A DNA stretch of 64,000 nt from Leisingera sp. ANG-M7. GTDB lineage: Bacteria; Pseudomonadota; Alphaproteobacteria; Rhodobacterales; Rhodobacteraceae. The position numbers and the translations under genes were made by a program. The stretch lies in assembly GCF_000813965.1 (NCBI RefSeq), contig NZ_JWLI01000011.1:62001-126000 (forward strand), given 5' to 3'. Under the pieces are notes generated by a model. That model had not been told where the DNA came from, ran no database searches, and saw only the letters and a program-made list of their open reading frames with translations. Below are positions 19,154 through 26,826 of this stretch, in pieces (the first letter of the stretch is position 1; each line of letters opens with the position of its first letter).

Positions 19154-19540
19154 TCAGCAGGCCTCAGCGGTGACCATCTGACCGGCGACATAGTCGATCA
19201 TGCTGACAAGATCAGACAGGTTGACCGGCTTGTGCAGCACCCACCGGATATTGCGGCTCAGTCCAAACAGTTCGCCGCCGGTGAACAGGCGGCTGCCGGT
19301 TATGTAGACAACCGGCATATCCGGGCGCATCAGAGCAGCATAGTCAGCCACATGCAGCGACATTTCTTCTCCGATCTTCAAGTCCAGGATCAGTATACCT
19401 GTTTCGATGTCGGAAAGGGCCGCAATTGCTTCGGCACAACTGGCAACAGGTTTTACATCATATCCCGCGTCTTGCAGTGCCATTGTGAAGGTGAAACGGA
19501 CACCTTGGTCATCTTCCAGAAGCAGCACCTTAGTTGTCAT
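19154..19540 (-). CDS. Single-domain response regulator (receiver only), antisense-oriented
   Basis: A 128-residue receiver with the acidic pair D10-D11, the acceptor Asp53 in ILILDLKIG, the switch Thr81 in YITGS and Lys104 in VLHKPVN. There is no output domain. It is convergent with the histidine kinase gene, 12 bp apart, so it is transcribed separately. It is likely a partner of that kinase or of a branch in the same relay. The first receiver in the block is only distantly similar to it. Confidence 0.85.
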   Translation of the reverse strand: MTTKVLLLEDDQGVRFTFTMALQDAGYDVKPVASCAEAIAALSDIETGILILDLKIGEEMSLHVADYAALMRPDMPVVYITGSRLFTGGELFGLSRNIRWVLHKPVNLSDLVSMIDYVAGQMVTAEAC

Positions 19541-19658
19541 TACATCCCCTTACCGACCGGCTCGCTGCGCGAACTGCGCTCTTGCTTCGCCTTTAGCTGG
19601 CATTTCACCCCCTACGGAGGCCAGTCCAGCGCACACATGACATGAAACGAGTAACTTA

Positions 19659-19686
19659 TTGCGATTCTTATCATAATTAAAATACT
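19659..19686 (+). promoter_or_regulatory. Possible promoter of the candidate small RNA
   Basis: TTGCGA and AATACT lie 16 bp apart in an unusually AT-rich stretch. Each box matches four of six consensus bases. It points toward a terminator about 80 bp further on, with no gene between. Confidence 0.3.
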
Positions 19687-19693
19687 ACTTTGG

Positions 19694-19805
19694 ATTGCAC
19701 TCGCTGTATACGAGAAAACCGTAACCTGTCCGCAAAACCCGAGACAACTGGCTGGTCAGGGCGGGCATGGGGTCCGCCTGCCGGCTCCCATGCCCTTCCT
19801 TTTTC
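19694..19805 (+). ncRNA. Candidate orphan small RNA (predicted)
   Basis: The interval between the second receiver gene and the thiolase gene has no coding frame. On the plus strand it runs from a plausible promoter to a strong hairpin with a U-tract, predicting an RNA of about 110 nt. Nothing on the plus strand needs this terminator otherwise. This is inferred only from promoter and terminator placement. Confidence 0.35.
19763..19805 (+). terminator. Plus-strand intrinsic terminator with no annotated gene upstream
   Basis: GGGCATGGG and CCCATGCCC pair perfectly, with 15 bases between, followed by TTCCTTTTT on the plus strand. The minus-strand side has no U-run, so it does not serve the thiolase gene that ends here. 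Confidence 0.7.
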
Positions 19806-20979
19806 AAAGACGCTCAATTGCAAGGGCAATTCCCTGACCACCGCCAATGCACATGGTGATCAGCCCCTTGGACCCTCCGGTGCGCTCCAATTCATACAGC
19901 GTTTTCAAGGTGATAATAGCACCAGTTGCGCCCACCGGGTGGCCCAGCGCGATGGCGCCGCCGTTTGGGTTCACCTTGGCCGGATTCAGCCCCAGTTCCT
20001 TGTTCACCGCCAGCGCCTGCGAAGCAAAGGCTTCATTTGATTCAATGACGTCGAAATCGCCGGCAGACAGACCGGTTTTAGTCAGCAGGTTGCGCACCGC
20101 GGGAACCGGTCCGATACCCATCACCTCGGGCCGCACCCCGGCATGGGCATAGCCCAGAATCCGAGCCTTCGGTTTCAGCCCGGCCCGCTCAGCCGCCGCC
20201 GCAGTGGCCAGCACCATGGCCGCGGCGCCATCGTTGATTCCGCTGGCATTTCCGGCAGTTACCCGGCCGTCCTTCTGAAATACCGCCCGCAGGCCCGCGA
20301 GTGCTTCAGGTGTGGTGGGCTTGGGGTGCTCGTCCACTTCGAACGGCACCATGTCGCGCTTCACCTTGACCTCCACGGGCGTGATCTGGGACCCGAAGTA
20401 CCCGGCCTCAATCGCCGCGGCGGCGCGGGTCTGGCTGGTGAGGGCAAATGCGTCCATCTGTTCGCGGGTAACGCCGTGCTCATCTGCGACATTCTCTGCC
20501 GTCACGCCCATATGGCCGGTGCCGAAGGGGCAGTTGAGCGCGCCCAGCATCATGTCGAGCGATTTTACATCGCCCATCTTGGCGCCCCAACGGCTTTGCT
20601 GGATGATGTAGGGGCTGCGCGACATATTCTCAGCGCCGCCAGCCAGGGCGAACTCCGCATCCCCCAAGGCAAGCGATTGATAAGCAGACACAATTGCCTG
20701 CACGCCAGAGCCGCAGAGGCGGTTCACATTCATTGCCGGCACCACGTCCGGGACGCCTGCCTGCATGGCTGCGACACGGCTCAGGTACATGTCGCGGGGC
20801 TCAGTGTTGATAATGTGGCCGAACACCACATGGCCGATCTGGCCGCCCTCCACTCCGGAACGCTCCAGCGCCGCCTTGGACACGGTGGCGGCCAGGTCGA
20901 TTGGCGCGGTGTTTGCCAGCGCGCCGCCGAAGGTGCCGATGGCGGTACGGGCGCCGTCCAGGATCACGATGTCTGTCAT
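19804..20979 (-). CDS. Acetyl-CoA acetyltransferase / beta-ketothiolase
   Basis: A 391-residue biosynthetic-type thiolase that condenses two acetyl-CoA or cleaves 3-ketoacyl-CoA. It has the acyl-accepting Cys in NRLCGSGVQA (about residue 88), the His in GGAIALGHPVGATGA and the C-terminal Cys in CIGGGQGIAL. MTDIVILDGARTAIGTFGG is a typical start. It is phaA/bktB-like, but no phaB lies here, so I give no symbol. It is divergent from the XRE-cupin regulator, with a 198-bp gap. Confidence 0.92.
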   Translation of the reverse strand: MTDIVILDGARTAIGTFGGALANTAPIDLAATVSKAALERSGVEGGQIGHVVFGHIINTEPRDMYLSRVAAMQAGVPDVVPAMNVNRLCGSGVQAIVSAYQSLALGDAEFALAGGAENMSRSPYIIQQSRWGAKMGDVKSLDMMLGALNCPFGTGHMGVTAENVADEHGVTREQMDAFALTSQTRAAAAIEAGYFGSQITPVEVKVKRDMVPFEVDEHPKPTTPEALAGLRAVFQKDGRVTAGNASGINDGAAAMVLATAAAAERAGLKPKARILGYAHAGVRPEVMGIGPVPAVRNLLTKTGLSAGDFDVIESNEAFASQALAVNKELGLNPAKVNPNGGAIALGHPVGATGAIITLKTLYELERTGGSKGLITMCIGGGQGIALAIERL

Positions 20980-21177
20980 TGGTCTTTCTCCTCAACTCCT
21001 GCGTTGGCGTTAGTATGCGCCTGCAGCATGGGCCTGTCTGCCGGGACGTGCCGTCATCGAAACGCCGCGTCACCCCCAGTGCACCCCTTGTACACCCCCT
21101 GTGCACCGCCGCGGCGCTGCATCTGCAGTTTGCCGGATCAATTGACAAATGCCGCCCATCGGCGCAGAGAATCCGTC

Positions 21178-21744
21178 ATGACGGAAAACACAGACGATAT
21201 CCTGACCCTGCTGCCCGCCCGACTGAAAGAGGCGCGCCGTGCCCAAGGCCTGAGCCTGGAAGCGGTGGCGAACCTGTCGGGCGTCAGCCGCTCGATGGTG
21301 AGCCAGATCGAGCGCGGCGAAAGCTCCCCCACCATTGCGACGCTGTGGAACCTCACGCGTGCCTTGCAGGTGGATTTTGCAGGGCTGCTGGAAGCGGGCG
21401 ACATGCAGGACCGGATCGAGGTGCTGCGTGCGGCGGACGTGCCCAAAATCGAGAACATGGGCCAGGGCTGCCGCATCCGAATCCTGTCGCCGCCGGAAGA
21501 GGCCGGGGGACATGAGGTCTATGACATCCGCTTCGACCAGGGCGGCGCGCTGATCAGCCAGCCCCACACCCGCGGCGCAGTGGAACAGCTGACGGTGCTG
21601 GAGGGGGAAATCGCGGTCAGTTCCGGCAATGCCAGGGACCAGCTTCAGGCCGGCGACACCGCGCGCTATGCGGCTGATGTCGCGCATTCGATCACTGCGC
21701 CCGGGGGAGCGGCGCGGGTGTTTCTGATTGTAAAGAATGCGTAG
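21178..21744 (+). CDS. XRE-family transcriptional regulator with C-terminal cupin
   Basis: A 188-residue regulator. Residues 10-70 are an XRE helix-turn-helix (LKEARRAQGLSLEAVANLSGVSRSMVSQIERGESSPTIATLW). A cupin-2 barrel fills the second half (QPHTRGAVEQLTVLEGEIAVSSG). Regulators of this kind respond to small ligands through the cupin. It is divergent from the acetyl-CoA acetyltransferase, which it might control, though that is inference from position. TTGACA occurs at 21142, but the matching -10 is poor. The frame is open far upstream, but this ATG begins the DNA-binding domain. Confidence 0.9.
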   Translation: MTENTDDILTLLPARLKEARRAQGLSLEAVANLSGVSRSMVSQIERGESSPTIATLWNLTRALQVDFAGLLEAGDMQDRIEVLRAADVPKIENMGQGCRIRILSPPEEAGGHEVYDIRFDQGGALISQPHTRGAVEQLTVLEGEIAVSSGNARDQLQAGDTARYAADVAHSITAPGGAARVFLIVKNA

Positions 21745-21925
21745 CAAGAAATTTGGCACAATAGGCATACTGTATGTGGTGCTTGGCACGACGGCTTTTC
21801 TGCCGCTTGTGGTCATAGACTTGCTCGGAATCTTCTCGCCCATTTGCCTTAGTGAGCCTCTCTTTCATCTCGGCTTCTCATCCACTGCTGTTCTGATCTT
21901 CGTTGCAGCAGCATATTTGCGGTAA
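21737..21925 (+). CDS. Small hypothetical membrane protein
   Basis: A 62-residue frame whose ATG overlaps the last bases of the XRE-cupin gene by 8 bp, suggesting coupled translation. Two hydrophobic segments, residues 8-30 and about 42-60, predict two membrane passes. I recognise no family. Without a ribosome-binding site of its own, it may be non-coding. Confidence 0.35.
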   Translation: MRSKKFGTIGILYVVLGTTAFLPLVVIDLLGIFSPICLSEPLFHLGFSSTAVLIFVAAAYLR

Positions 21926-22272
21926 TTACGTTCCTGCCAGCCATTGCAGGAGCGGCGCTTCGAAGGCCGAGAATTTCCCAACGATAACAGCCGGTTTCAT
22001 CCCCTGCTTTTGGGGCCGCACCCCATGCTTGGAGGGCCAGGCCCTTTCACGAAATTCGGAAACGGCATCCATCGGCTTAAAATCCCCACCTTGTGCCTTT
22101 TATGCACATTCCCCTTGAACGACTCGGGGGTCCGGCCCATATGTGGTCCGCTAACGTTATTCTTGTCGATCCACTGTCTCCCGTTTTCGCGGCGTTATCA
22201 GTCTCTCGATCCAGACCGACTACGCCAGGCTGCCGCAGTTCCGCGGGCAGCATCAAACAGGAGACTACGGAT
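21926..22272 (+). promoter_or_regulatory. Leader and promoter region of the cold-shock gene
   Basis: About 350 bp with no gene. A plausible promoter is TTGAAC at 22115 with CATATG at 22138 (17-bp spacer). It would give a 5' UTR of about 125 nt before the cold-shock ATG, which fits csp genes whose long leaders refold with temperature. No ligand riboswitch signature is recognisable. Confidence 0.45.
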
Positions 22273-22479
22273 ATGGCCACCGGCACCGTAAAATGGTTCA
22301 ACACCACCAAAGGCTACGGCTTCATCGCGCCCGAGGGCGGCAGCAAAGATGTGTTCGTGCACATTTCCGCTGTTGAGCGTTCCGGCCTGACCGGCCTCGC
22401 CGACAACCAGAAAGTCACCTTCGACATCGAGCCCGGCCGTGACGGCCGCGAGTCGGCGGTGAACCTGGAACTGGCATAA
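22273..22479 (+). CDS. Cold-shock domain protein (CspA family)
   Basis: A 68-residue single OB-fold RNA/DNA-binding protein. It has both RNP motifs: GYGFIAPE (RNP1) and DVFVHISAV (RNP2). It acts as an RNA chaperone in cold or growth-phase adaptation. AGGAG precedes the ATG, and a strong terminator follows. Which paralogue it is cannot be told from sequence. Confidence 0.95.
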   Translation: MATGTVKWFNTTKGYGFIAPEGGSKDVFVHISAVERSGLTGLADNQKVTFDIEPGRDGRESAVNLELA

Positions 22480-22504
22480 GCCAAACAGCTTTGCTGATTG
22501 GAAG

Positions 22505-22535
22505 CGCGGCTCCCTTGGGGGCCGCGTTTTCTTTT
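22505..22535 (+). terminator. Intrinsic terminator of the cold-shock gene
   Basis: CGCGGC and GCCGCG plus three inner C-G pairs form a hairpin followed by TTTTCTTTT, 25 bp after the stop. It reaches almost to the convergent VOC gene. Confidence 0.85.
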
Positions 22536-22541
22536 GGGCCG

Positions 22542-22943
22542 TCAGCCCTTGTCCGTCTCATCCCAGAGCTTCGGCTCCCACAGCTCCACCTTGTTGCCTT
22601 CCGGGTCCATGATCCAGGCGAAGCGGCCGTTCTCGTGGGTGTCTGGCCCCTTGAGGATCGGAATACCTGCGGCCATGAGCTGCGCAATCATCCCATCCAT
22701 ATCGTCGATCCGGTAGTTGATCATGAAACCCGCGGTGCTGGGATCAAACCAGGTGCCCTCCGCTTCGGCAGTGGCCCAGACGGTCAGGCCGCCGTCCTCT
22801 GCCGTGTCGTCCTGCCAGTTCAGAACCGCACCGCCGAAGTCCTGCAGGTCCAGTCCCAGATGATCGCGGTACCACGCTGCCAGCGCCTTGGCGTCGCCGC
22901 GCGCCTTGATGAAAACCCCGCCTATTCCCGTGACTCTGGCCAT
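22542..22943 (-). CDS. VOC-family (glyoxalase/dioxygenase fold) protein
   Basis: A 133-residue vicinal-oxygen-chelate fold protein. The start (MARVTGIGGVFIKARGDAKALAAWYRDHLGL) and the end (FAWIMDPEGNKVELWEP) match the VOC superfamily. Only part of the usual His/Glu metal ligand set is obvious (Glu in KVELWE), so enzymatic activity is uncertain. AAGGAGGG precedes the ATG. It is convergent with the cold-shock gene and divergent from kbl. Confidence 0.85.
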   Translation of the reverse strand: MARVTGIGGVFIKARGDAKALAAWYRDHLGLDLQDFGGAVLNWQDDTAEDGGLTVWATAEAEGTWFDPSTAGFMINYRIDDMDGMIAQLMAAGIPILKGPDTHENGRFAWIMDPEGNKVELWEPKLWDETDKG

Positions 22944-23104
22944 GCCGTGCCCTCCTTGTTGCCGGGGCAAATAGTCCGGTTCGACGGATTTTCACCCACG
23001 CATTCCAGTTTCACGGATTTTTTTCCGCAATGGTGAAATCCTGTATTCCGGAAACGCATCCGCTATGATAGACACGCGACTCGAGACACCAAGGGAGTTT
23101 GCGC

Positions 23105-24292
23105 ATGTCCACTGCTTTTCTGACCGACATCTCCAACACGCTGGCCCAGATCGAGGCTGAGGGTCTGTACAAGCGCGAGCGAATGATCACCTCCCCGCAG
23201 GGGGGCGAGATCACGGTTGGCGGGCGCGAAGTGATCAACCTGTGCGCCAACAACTATCTGGGTCTGGCCGACCACCCCGCCCTGATCAAAGCTGCCAAGG
23301 ACGCGATGGAGCCGAAAGGGTTCGGCATGGCGTCGGTGCGGTTCATCTGCGGCACCCAGGACATTCACCGGGAACTGGAGCAAAGGCTGGCAAAGTTCCT
23401 CGGCAAGGATGACGCGATCCTGTTTGCGGCCTGTTTCGACGCCAATGGCGGTTTGTTCGAGCCGCTGTTGGGGCCGGAGGATGCGATCATCTCCGACAGC
23501 TTGAACCATGCGTCGATCATCGATGGCATCCGGCTGTGCAAGGCCAAGCGCTACCGCTACCTGAACAGCGACATGAACGATCTGGAGGCCTGGCTGAAGC
23601 AGGCCCGGGAGGACGGGGCGCGGCATATCATGATCGCCACCGACGGCGTGTTCTCGATGGACGGATATCTGGCGAAGCTGCCGGAGATCCGGGCGCTGGC
23701 GGACAAATACGATGCGGTAGTGATGGTGGATGACTGCCACGCCACCGGATTTATGGGGACGACGGGGGCCGGCACGCCGGAGCATTTCGGGGTGGACGTG
23801 GATATCGTCACCGGAACATTGGGCAAAGCACTTGGGGGGGCCATCGGCGGTTACATCGCCGGGCCGCAGCCAGTGATCGACCTGCTGCGGCAGCGGGCGC
23901 GGCCCTATCTGTTCTCCAATTCGCTGCCGCCATCAATTGTTGCTGCCGGGCTGGAAGCCATCCGGCTGGTGGAGGAAGGCGACGGCCTGCGGGCGCAGCT
24001 GTTCGAGAATGCGAAATACTGGCGGGCGGGGCTGGAAAAACTTGGCTTTGACCTCTTGCCGGGTGAGCATCCGATCATTCCGGTGATGCTGGGCGAGGCG
24101 CAGCTGGCGCAGGACATGGCGGCAAGGCTGTTCGACGAGGGCGTCTATGTCTCCGGCTTCTTCTTCCCGGTGGTGCCGCGCGGCCAGGCGCGGATCCGGA
24201 CGCAGATGAATGCCGCACTGACGCGGGAGGAACTGGACCGGGCATTGGCCGCCTTTGGCAAGGTGGGCAAGGAACTGGGGATTGTGTCATGA
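23105..24292 (+). CDS. kbl: Glycine C-acetyltransferase (2-amino-3-ketobutyrate CoA ligase)
   Basis: Kbl splits 2-amino-3-oxobutyrate with CoA to glycine and acetyl-CoA using PLP. The 395-residue alpha-oxoamine synthase has [35 protein letters not shown], and the PLP-lysine in [14 protein letters not shown]. Its stop overlaps the tdh start in ATGA. Kbl and Tdh act in sequence on threonine and often form a complex. AAGGGAG precedes the ATG, and a TATGAT element lies 36 bp upstream. Confidence 0.97.
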   Translation: MSTAFLTDISNTLAQIEAEGLYKRERMITSPQGGEITVGGREVINLCANNYLGLADHPALIKAAKDAMEPKGFGMASVRFICGTQDIHRELEQRLAKFLGKDDAILFAACFDANGGLFEPLLGPEDAIISDSLNHASIIDGIRLCKAKRYRYLNSDMNDLEAWLKQAREDGARHIMIATDGVFSMDGYLAKLPEIRALADKYDAVVMVDDCHATGFMGTTGAGTPEHFGVDVDIVTGTLGKALGGAIGGYIAGPQPVIDLLRQRARPYLFSNSLPPSIVAAGLEAIRLVEEGDGLRAQLFENAKYWRAGLEKLGFDLLPGEHPIIPVMLGEAQLAQDMAARLFDEGVYVSGFFFPVVPRGQARIRTQMNAALTREELDRALAAFGKVGKELGIVS

Positions 24293-25335
24293 GCCGACCG
24301 AACACGATGAAGGCGCTGGCGAAAAGCCATCCGCGGGAGGGCCTGTGGATGGTGCAGGCGCCGGTGCCGGAGATCGGCCCCGACGAGGTGCTGATCAAGG
24401 TGAAGAAGACCGGCATCTGCGGCACCGATATTCACATCTGGAACTGGGACGAATGGGCGGCGCACACCGTGCCGGTGCCGATGATCACCGGCCATGAGTT
24501 CGCGGGCGAGATCGTCGAGATCGGCCGCAATGTCACCGATCTGGAGGTGGGGCAGCGCTGCTCCGGTGAGGGGCATCTGATCAAGACAGACTCGCGCCAG
24601 AGCCGGGCCGGCAAGTTCCACCTGGACCCCGGCACCCGCGGCATCGGGGTGAACGAGCAGGGGGCTTTTGCCCAGTATCTGAAATTGCCTGCCTTCAACG
24701 TGGTGCCGCTGCCGGATGACATTCCGGATGAGATCGGCGCCATCCTCGACCCGCTGGGCAATGCCGTGCATACGGCGCTGAGCTTTGACCTCTTGGGGGA
24801 GGACGTGCTGATCACCGGCGCGGGCCCCATCGGCATCATGGCAGCGGCGGTGGCGAAACATGCCGGCGCGCGGCATGTGGTGATCACCGATATCAACCCG
24901 GACCGGCTGACACTGGCGGAACATGTGGTGCCGGCGGTGCGTGCTGTGAACGTGGCACAGGAAGACCTGCAGGACGTGGTGCGCGAATTGGGTCTGAAAC
25001 AGGGGTTTGACGTTGGACTGGAAATGTCCGGTTCGCAGGCCGCGCTGGACCAGATGGTGGAGGCGCTGGTGATGGGCGGCAAGATTGCCCTGTTGGGCAT
25101 TCCGCCGGGCAAGTCGCCGGTCGACTGGTCGCGCATCGTGTTCAAGGCGATCACCATCAAGGGCGTCTACGGGCGCGAGATGTTCGAGACCTGGTACAAG
25201 ATGATCGCAATGCTGCAGAACGGGCTGGATGTGAGCCGGGTGATCACCCATCGCTTCGGGGTTGATGACTTTGCCGACGGCTTTGCGGCAATGAAATCCG
25301 GCTCCAGCGGCAAGGTTGTGCTGGACTGGACGTAG
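24289..25335 (+). CDS. tdh: L-threonine 3-dehydrogenase
   Basis: Tdh oxidises threonine to 2-amino-3-oxobutyrate with NAD+. The 348-residue medium-chain dehydrogenase has the catalytic zinc Cys in [29 protein letters not shown] and the NAD-binding [12 protein letters not shown]. The structural-zinc lobe is altered: where typical Tdh has four cysteines, this reads [19 protein letters not shown] with none. Length and flanking motifs are normal, so it is not a frameshift. The product still looks like an active Tdh because the catalytic site and kbl pairing are conserved. Confidence 0.94.
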   Translation: MSRPNTMKALAKSHPREGLWMVQAPVPEIGPDEVLIKVKKTGICGTDIHIWNWDEWAAHTVPVPMITGHEFAGEIVEIGRNVTDLEVGQRCSGEGHLIKTDSRQSRAGKFHLDPGTRGIGVNEQGAFAQYLKLPAFNVVPLPDDIPDEIGAILDPLGNAVHTALSFDLLGEDVLITGAGPIGIMAAAVAKHAGARHVVITDINPDRLTLAEHVVPAVRAVNVAQEDLQDVVRELGLKQGFDVGLEMSGSQAALDQMVEALVMGGKIALLGIPPGKSPVDWSRIVFKAITIKGVYGREMFETWYKMIAMLQNGLDVSRVITHRFGVDDFADGFAAMKSGSSGKVVLDWT

Positions 25336-25344
25336 AGCTGCGTT

Positions 25345-25460
25345 GAGGGGGCTTTGCCCCCTCGCGCCCTTTGGCTGGGCTTCGCCCGTTCGGGAATGAA
25401 ATGATCCCCCGGATCATTTCCTGGACGACCCTCACCCCCAGAGTATTTCCAGAAAGATGA
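25345..25460. repeat. Composite palindromic intergenic element downstream of tdh
   Basis: Three hairpins follow each other: GAGGGGGC/GCCCCCTC, GGGC/GCCC, and a perfect 10-bp pair GAAATGATCC/GGATCATTTC. A CCCCCAGAGTATTTCCAGAAAGATGAA tail comes after. Its modular palindromes resemble a dispersed extragenic repeat family seen in Rhodobacterales, though I recall this rather than have checked it. The first hairpin may also protect the kbl-tdh mRNA end. No U-tract follows. Confidence 0.5.
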
Positions 25461-25469
25461 ACAAGCAGA

Positions 25470-26198
25470 TCAGGGTTCCAGCGGCACCCTGCCTGCTTCT
25501 GTCAGCAGCCAGCAATCCCGGCCCTCAAACACCGCGGCAGTAAGCGGGCGGCCGTAACCGGCACCGCTGTCGAGGTTGATGCGGTTTACCCGGTTCTCTG
25601 CCTGTTTCGCCGGGGTATGGCCATGCACCACCAGCCAGGGGTGGGCGCGTTCGTCGTTCAAGAACTCCTGCCGGATCCAGATCAGATCGTCCTCGCTTTG
25701 GCTTTCCAGCGGAAGGCCGGGGCGGATGCCTGCGTGAGCAAACAGCAGCTCCCCCTCCTGGTGATAGGGTTTGAGGCCTGCGAGGAAATCCAGATGCGCC
25801 TGCGGCACCGCAGCACGGGCGCGGGCGTGGGTCTGGTAGATGCGGTCGCCCTCCGCCACCTCCACGCCGTAAGATTGCAGGGTCTCAATGCCCCCGATGC
25901 GTTCGTGCAGCCAGTGGTAGCCGACCAGCAGCCGGGCGTCGTTGCGCGGGTAGCCCTCAAGAAACATCGAGAACATGCGGTCGTGGTTGCCCTTTAGACA
26001 GATCCAGTTGCGGCCCGCGGCTTGTCCCTGCGTCAGCCGTTCGATCACGCCGCGGCTGTCCGGGCCGCGATCTGTGTAGTCGCCGAGGAACACGATGCGG
26101 GCCTGCGGGCCGCCGTCCGCCTCGATCAAGGCCAGCGCCTGTTCCAGCATCGCCAGCTGGCCGTGAATATCGCCAATGGCGTAGATCGGGGAAGTCAT
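25470..26198 (-). CDS. Metallophosphoesterase (serine/threonine protein phosphatase family)
   Basis: A 242-residue calcineurin-like phosphoesterase. Metal-binding motifs are in order: GDIHG (residues about 9-13), GDYTDRGPDS, GNHDR and HGHTP. The fold matches bacterial PP1-like phosphatases such as PrpA/PrpE and diadenosine tetraphosphatases, so the substrate is not defined. AAGGACAGGTG precedes the ATG. The stop lies just beyond the repeat element downstream of tdh. Confidence 0.88.
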   Translation of the reverse strand: MTSPIYAIGDIHGQLAMLEQALALIEADGGPQARIVFLGDYTDRGPDSRGVIERLTQGQAAGRNWICLKGNHDRMFSMFLEGYPRNDARLLVGYHWLHERIGGIETLQSYGVEVAEGDRIYQTHARARAAVPQAHLDFLAGLKPYHQEGELLFAHAGIRPGLPLESQSEDDLIWIRQEFLNDERAHPWLVVHGHTPAKQAENRVNRINLDSGAGYGRPLTAAVFEGRDCWLLTEAGRVPLEP

Positions 26199-26377
26199 CA
26201 CCTGTCCTTTGCTGCTGCAGTTTTGATGCCGGATCAGGCCTTGCACCTCAACCCCGCAGAAATACCCTTGCAGCCGAATTTCCCAAAAAATCAGAGAAGT
26301 ATGTTAGGCTGACACTTCGAAATCCGCGGAGTTCCGGTGATGGGTGAAACGGAACCGCGTCATGGGAGAGACAAACG

Positions 26378-26770
26378 ATGAATGGAATCGCACGGCCGTT
26401 CATGCTGATTGCAGTGGTATGCGCCCTGGGCGGTATGGTTTGGGGGATCCAGATGTCTGCAAGCCAAGATCACCTGCTGTCGCCAGCGCACGGGCATCTG
26501 AACCTGCTGGGATGGGTCAGCTGCTCAATCTATGCCTTTTACTATTTCCTGGTGCCTGGTGCCGGTGAAGGCACGCTGCCGCGGTTGCATCTGGCTGCAA
26601 CAGTGCTGTCACTGGCACTGCTGGTTCCAGGTATTCCGCTGGCAATTCTGGAGCAAACAGACATGCTGGCAAAAGCCGGATCGTTGGCGGCGCTGGTGTC
26701 GATGCTCCTGTTCGGCTTTGTTGTCCTGCGCAGTCGGCCGGAAAAGGCGGCATTCGTGCACCAGAGGTAA
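26378..26770 (+). CDS. Small four-helix membrane protein, haem-copper-oxidase-subunit-I-like
   Basis: A 130-residue protein with four hydrophobic segments (about residues 8-25, 42-62, 70-90 and 100-120). SPAHGHLNLLGWVS at residues 36-49 resembles the His-bearing helix of cbb3-type oxidase or nitric-oxide-reductase subunit I. It is far too short to be an oxidase. Proteins like this are annotated as hypothetical or oxidase-like. GGGAGAG precedes the ATG. A hairpin shared with serA follows. Confidence 0.7.
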   Translation: MNGIARPFMLIAVVCALGGMVWGIQMSASQDHLLSPAHGHLNLLGWVSCSIYAFYYFLVPGAGEGTLPRLHLAATVLSLALLVPGIPLAILEQTDMLAKAGSLAALVSMLLFGFVVLRSRPEKAAFVHQR

Positions 26771-26774
26771 TATG

Positions 26775-26802
26775 AAAAGCCCCCGCAGCAATGGCGGGGG
26801 CT
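26775..26802 (-). terminator. Terminator between serA and the small membrane protein gene
   Basis: AGCCCCCGC and GCGGGGGCT pair over nine bases with a seven-base loop. The minus-strand side ends in CTTTTC, fitting the end of serA. The plus-strand side has only a weak T-run. Confidence 0.7.
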
Positions 26803-26826
26803 TCTGCAAGAGATTGTCTGAACAGG

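Noticed and set aside
20143-21177. Upstream extension of the XRE-cupin regulator frame over the thiolase gene
   Set aside because: It is antisense to the acetyl-CoA acetyltransferase gene. The HTH starts right at the chosen ATG.
24541-24660. Frameshift or sequencing error explaining the loss of cysteines in tdh
   Set aside because: Length is conserved and conserved motifs resume in the same frame on both sides (SGEGH before, GIGVN after), so it is a substitution pattern.
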